Origin: an uncultured Oscillospiraceae bacterium
GTDB lineage: Bacteria; Bacillota; Clostridia; Oscillospirales; Oscillospiraceae
Assembly (NCBI GenBank): GCA_934659415.1
Contig: CAKUHW010000082.1
Coordinates: 1-5,553 of the forward strand
Length of the DNA: 5,553 bases
Reading direction: 5' to 3'
Shown here piece by piece: positions 5,256 through 5,553 of the stretch; position 1 is the stretch's first letter; each line of letters begins with the position of its first letter. Under the pieces are notes generated by a model, which worked only from the letters and a program-made list of their open reading frames with translations, made no database searches and was not told the DNA's origin. The translations under genes were made by a program, and so were the position numbers.

Positions 5256-5534
5256 TCATTGAAGCTTATCCCGCATGCTTTGAATAAGCTTCGCGCCCTC
5301 TGCGGTATGCATGACCTTCTGTATCGCGCTTATGATCGAGGCAGAGTCTCCCGCCTGCACGGACTGCTCCAGGTCGCCGCCGGCGCTCTGGCTGAGCAGG
5401 GAGAAGAGCCGCTGCGTTTCGGGTGCGCTCCTCAGCTGCTCCAGCTTCTTTTCATTGCCCAATAGTTTGGAATTTTGCGGGTCGCTCAACAAATGCTTCA
5501 GATCCGGCACAGTGATCCCAGCCTTTCCTATCAT
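5256..5534 (-). CDS. Small helical protein (about 92 aa), unknown function; start uncertain
   Basis: The frame is open from the window edge on the minus strand to the stop at 5256-5258. The first ATG in it is at 5534, but no clear Shine-Dalgarno lies in the 19 bases visible upstream, and the frame is still open to base 5553. The true start could therefore lie outside. Alternatively it could be the GTG at 5510, about 12 bases after AGGAAAGG (5523-5530), giving a protein beginning VPDLKHLLSDP. The product is polar, Leu/Gln/Ser-rich and predicted all-helical, with repeated 'LLSDP...LLG...LEQLRSAPETQRLFSLL' style turns and no cysteine, signal peptide or membrane helix. The segment at residues 30-53 resembles the N-terminus of the next gene. 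It lies 42 bases before that gene, likely in one operon. Function unknown. Confidence 0.75.
   Translation of the reverse strand: MIGKAGITVPDLKHLLSDPQNSKLLGNEKKLEQLRSAPETQRLFSLLSQSAGGDLEQSVQAGDSASIISAIQKVMHTAEGAKLIQSMRDKLQ
5261..5292. repeat. Perfect 9-bp inverted repeat at the 3' end of the first minus-strand gene
   Basis: GAAGCTTAT (5261-5269) and ATAAGCTTC (5284-5292) are perfect inverted copies separated by 14 bases that include the palindrome GCATGC. In the minus-strand transcript this could form a stem-loop across the last codons of the 5256-5534 gene, just before the 42-base gap to the next gene. No run of U follows it, so it is not a standard intrinsic terminator. It could stabilise or process the mRNA, or be incidental to the coded repeat KLIQ...DKLQ. 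Confidence 0.5.
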
Positions 5535-5553
5535 CGATTGACAAGGGTAAACA

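Noticed and set aside
4824..5465. Plus-strand open frame (213 codons) across the small minus-strand genes
   Set aside because: It spans two minus-strand genes that have strong ribosome-binding sites, overlapping stop/start signals and protein-like helical sequence. The plus-strand translation is composition-driven.

Overview
The window looks like chromosomal DNA of a Gram-positive Clostridia bacterium. Its GC content is fairly high (roughly 55-62% in most genes, by eye) and Shine-Dalgarno sites are strong. A TagO-type transferase with a non-hydrolysing UDP-GlcNAc 2-epimerase, and a rsfS-trpS neighbourhood, fit gut Oscillospirales-like Clostridia. That placement is an inference from gene content and style, not from a marker phylogeny.

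Positions 1-3770 read as one tightly packed plus-strand run: the 3' end of rsfS (ribosome silencing factor), a 75-residue zinc-ribbon-like protein, trpS (tryptophanyl-tRNA synthetase), a TagO/WecA-type polyprenyl-phosphate GlcNAc-1-phosphate transferase, and a WecB/MnaA-type UDP-GlcNAc 2-epimerase. The epimerase is followed at 3771-4544 by a membrane-anchored extracytoplasmic protein that may have a LolA-like fold. The transferase and epimerase overlap by 8 nt. They would supply the lipid-linked GlcNAc primer and the ManNAc donor for a cell-surface glycopolymer such as a teichoic-acid linkage unit. The last protein would sit outside the membrane.

The clearest anomaly is in the epimerase. Its reading frame breaks near 3520-3526, and the conserved C-terminus (NPYGDG and the helix after it) continues in another frame to a stop at 3712-3714. 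One missing base would explain this.

Positions 4529-5534 hold three small minus-strand genes running toward the plus-strand operon and overlapping its last gene tail to tail by 16 bp. They encode a small helical protein, a helical protein with a Pro/Ala linker, and a short protein ending in a hydrophobic hairpin. I cannot name them. The first two share a gap-free 24-residue similar segment and the third carries a fainter echo of it, so the trio may be a diverged family or one functional module. It is the least explained part of the window. No RNA genes, mobile elements, CRISPR arrays or convincing terminators were seen, and no stretch over 300 bases lacks a gene.
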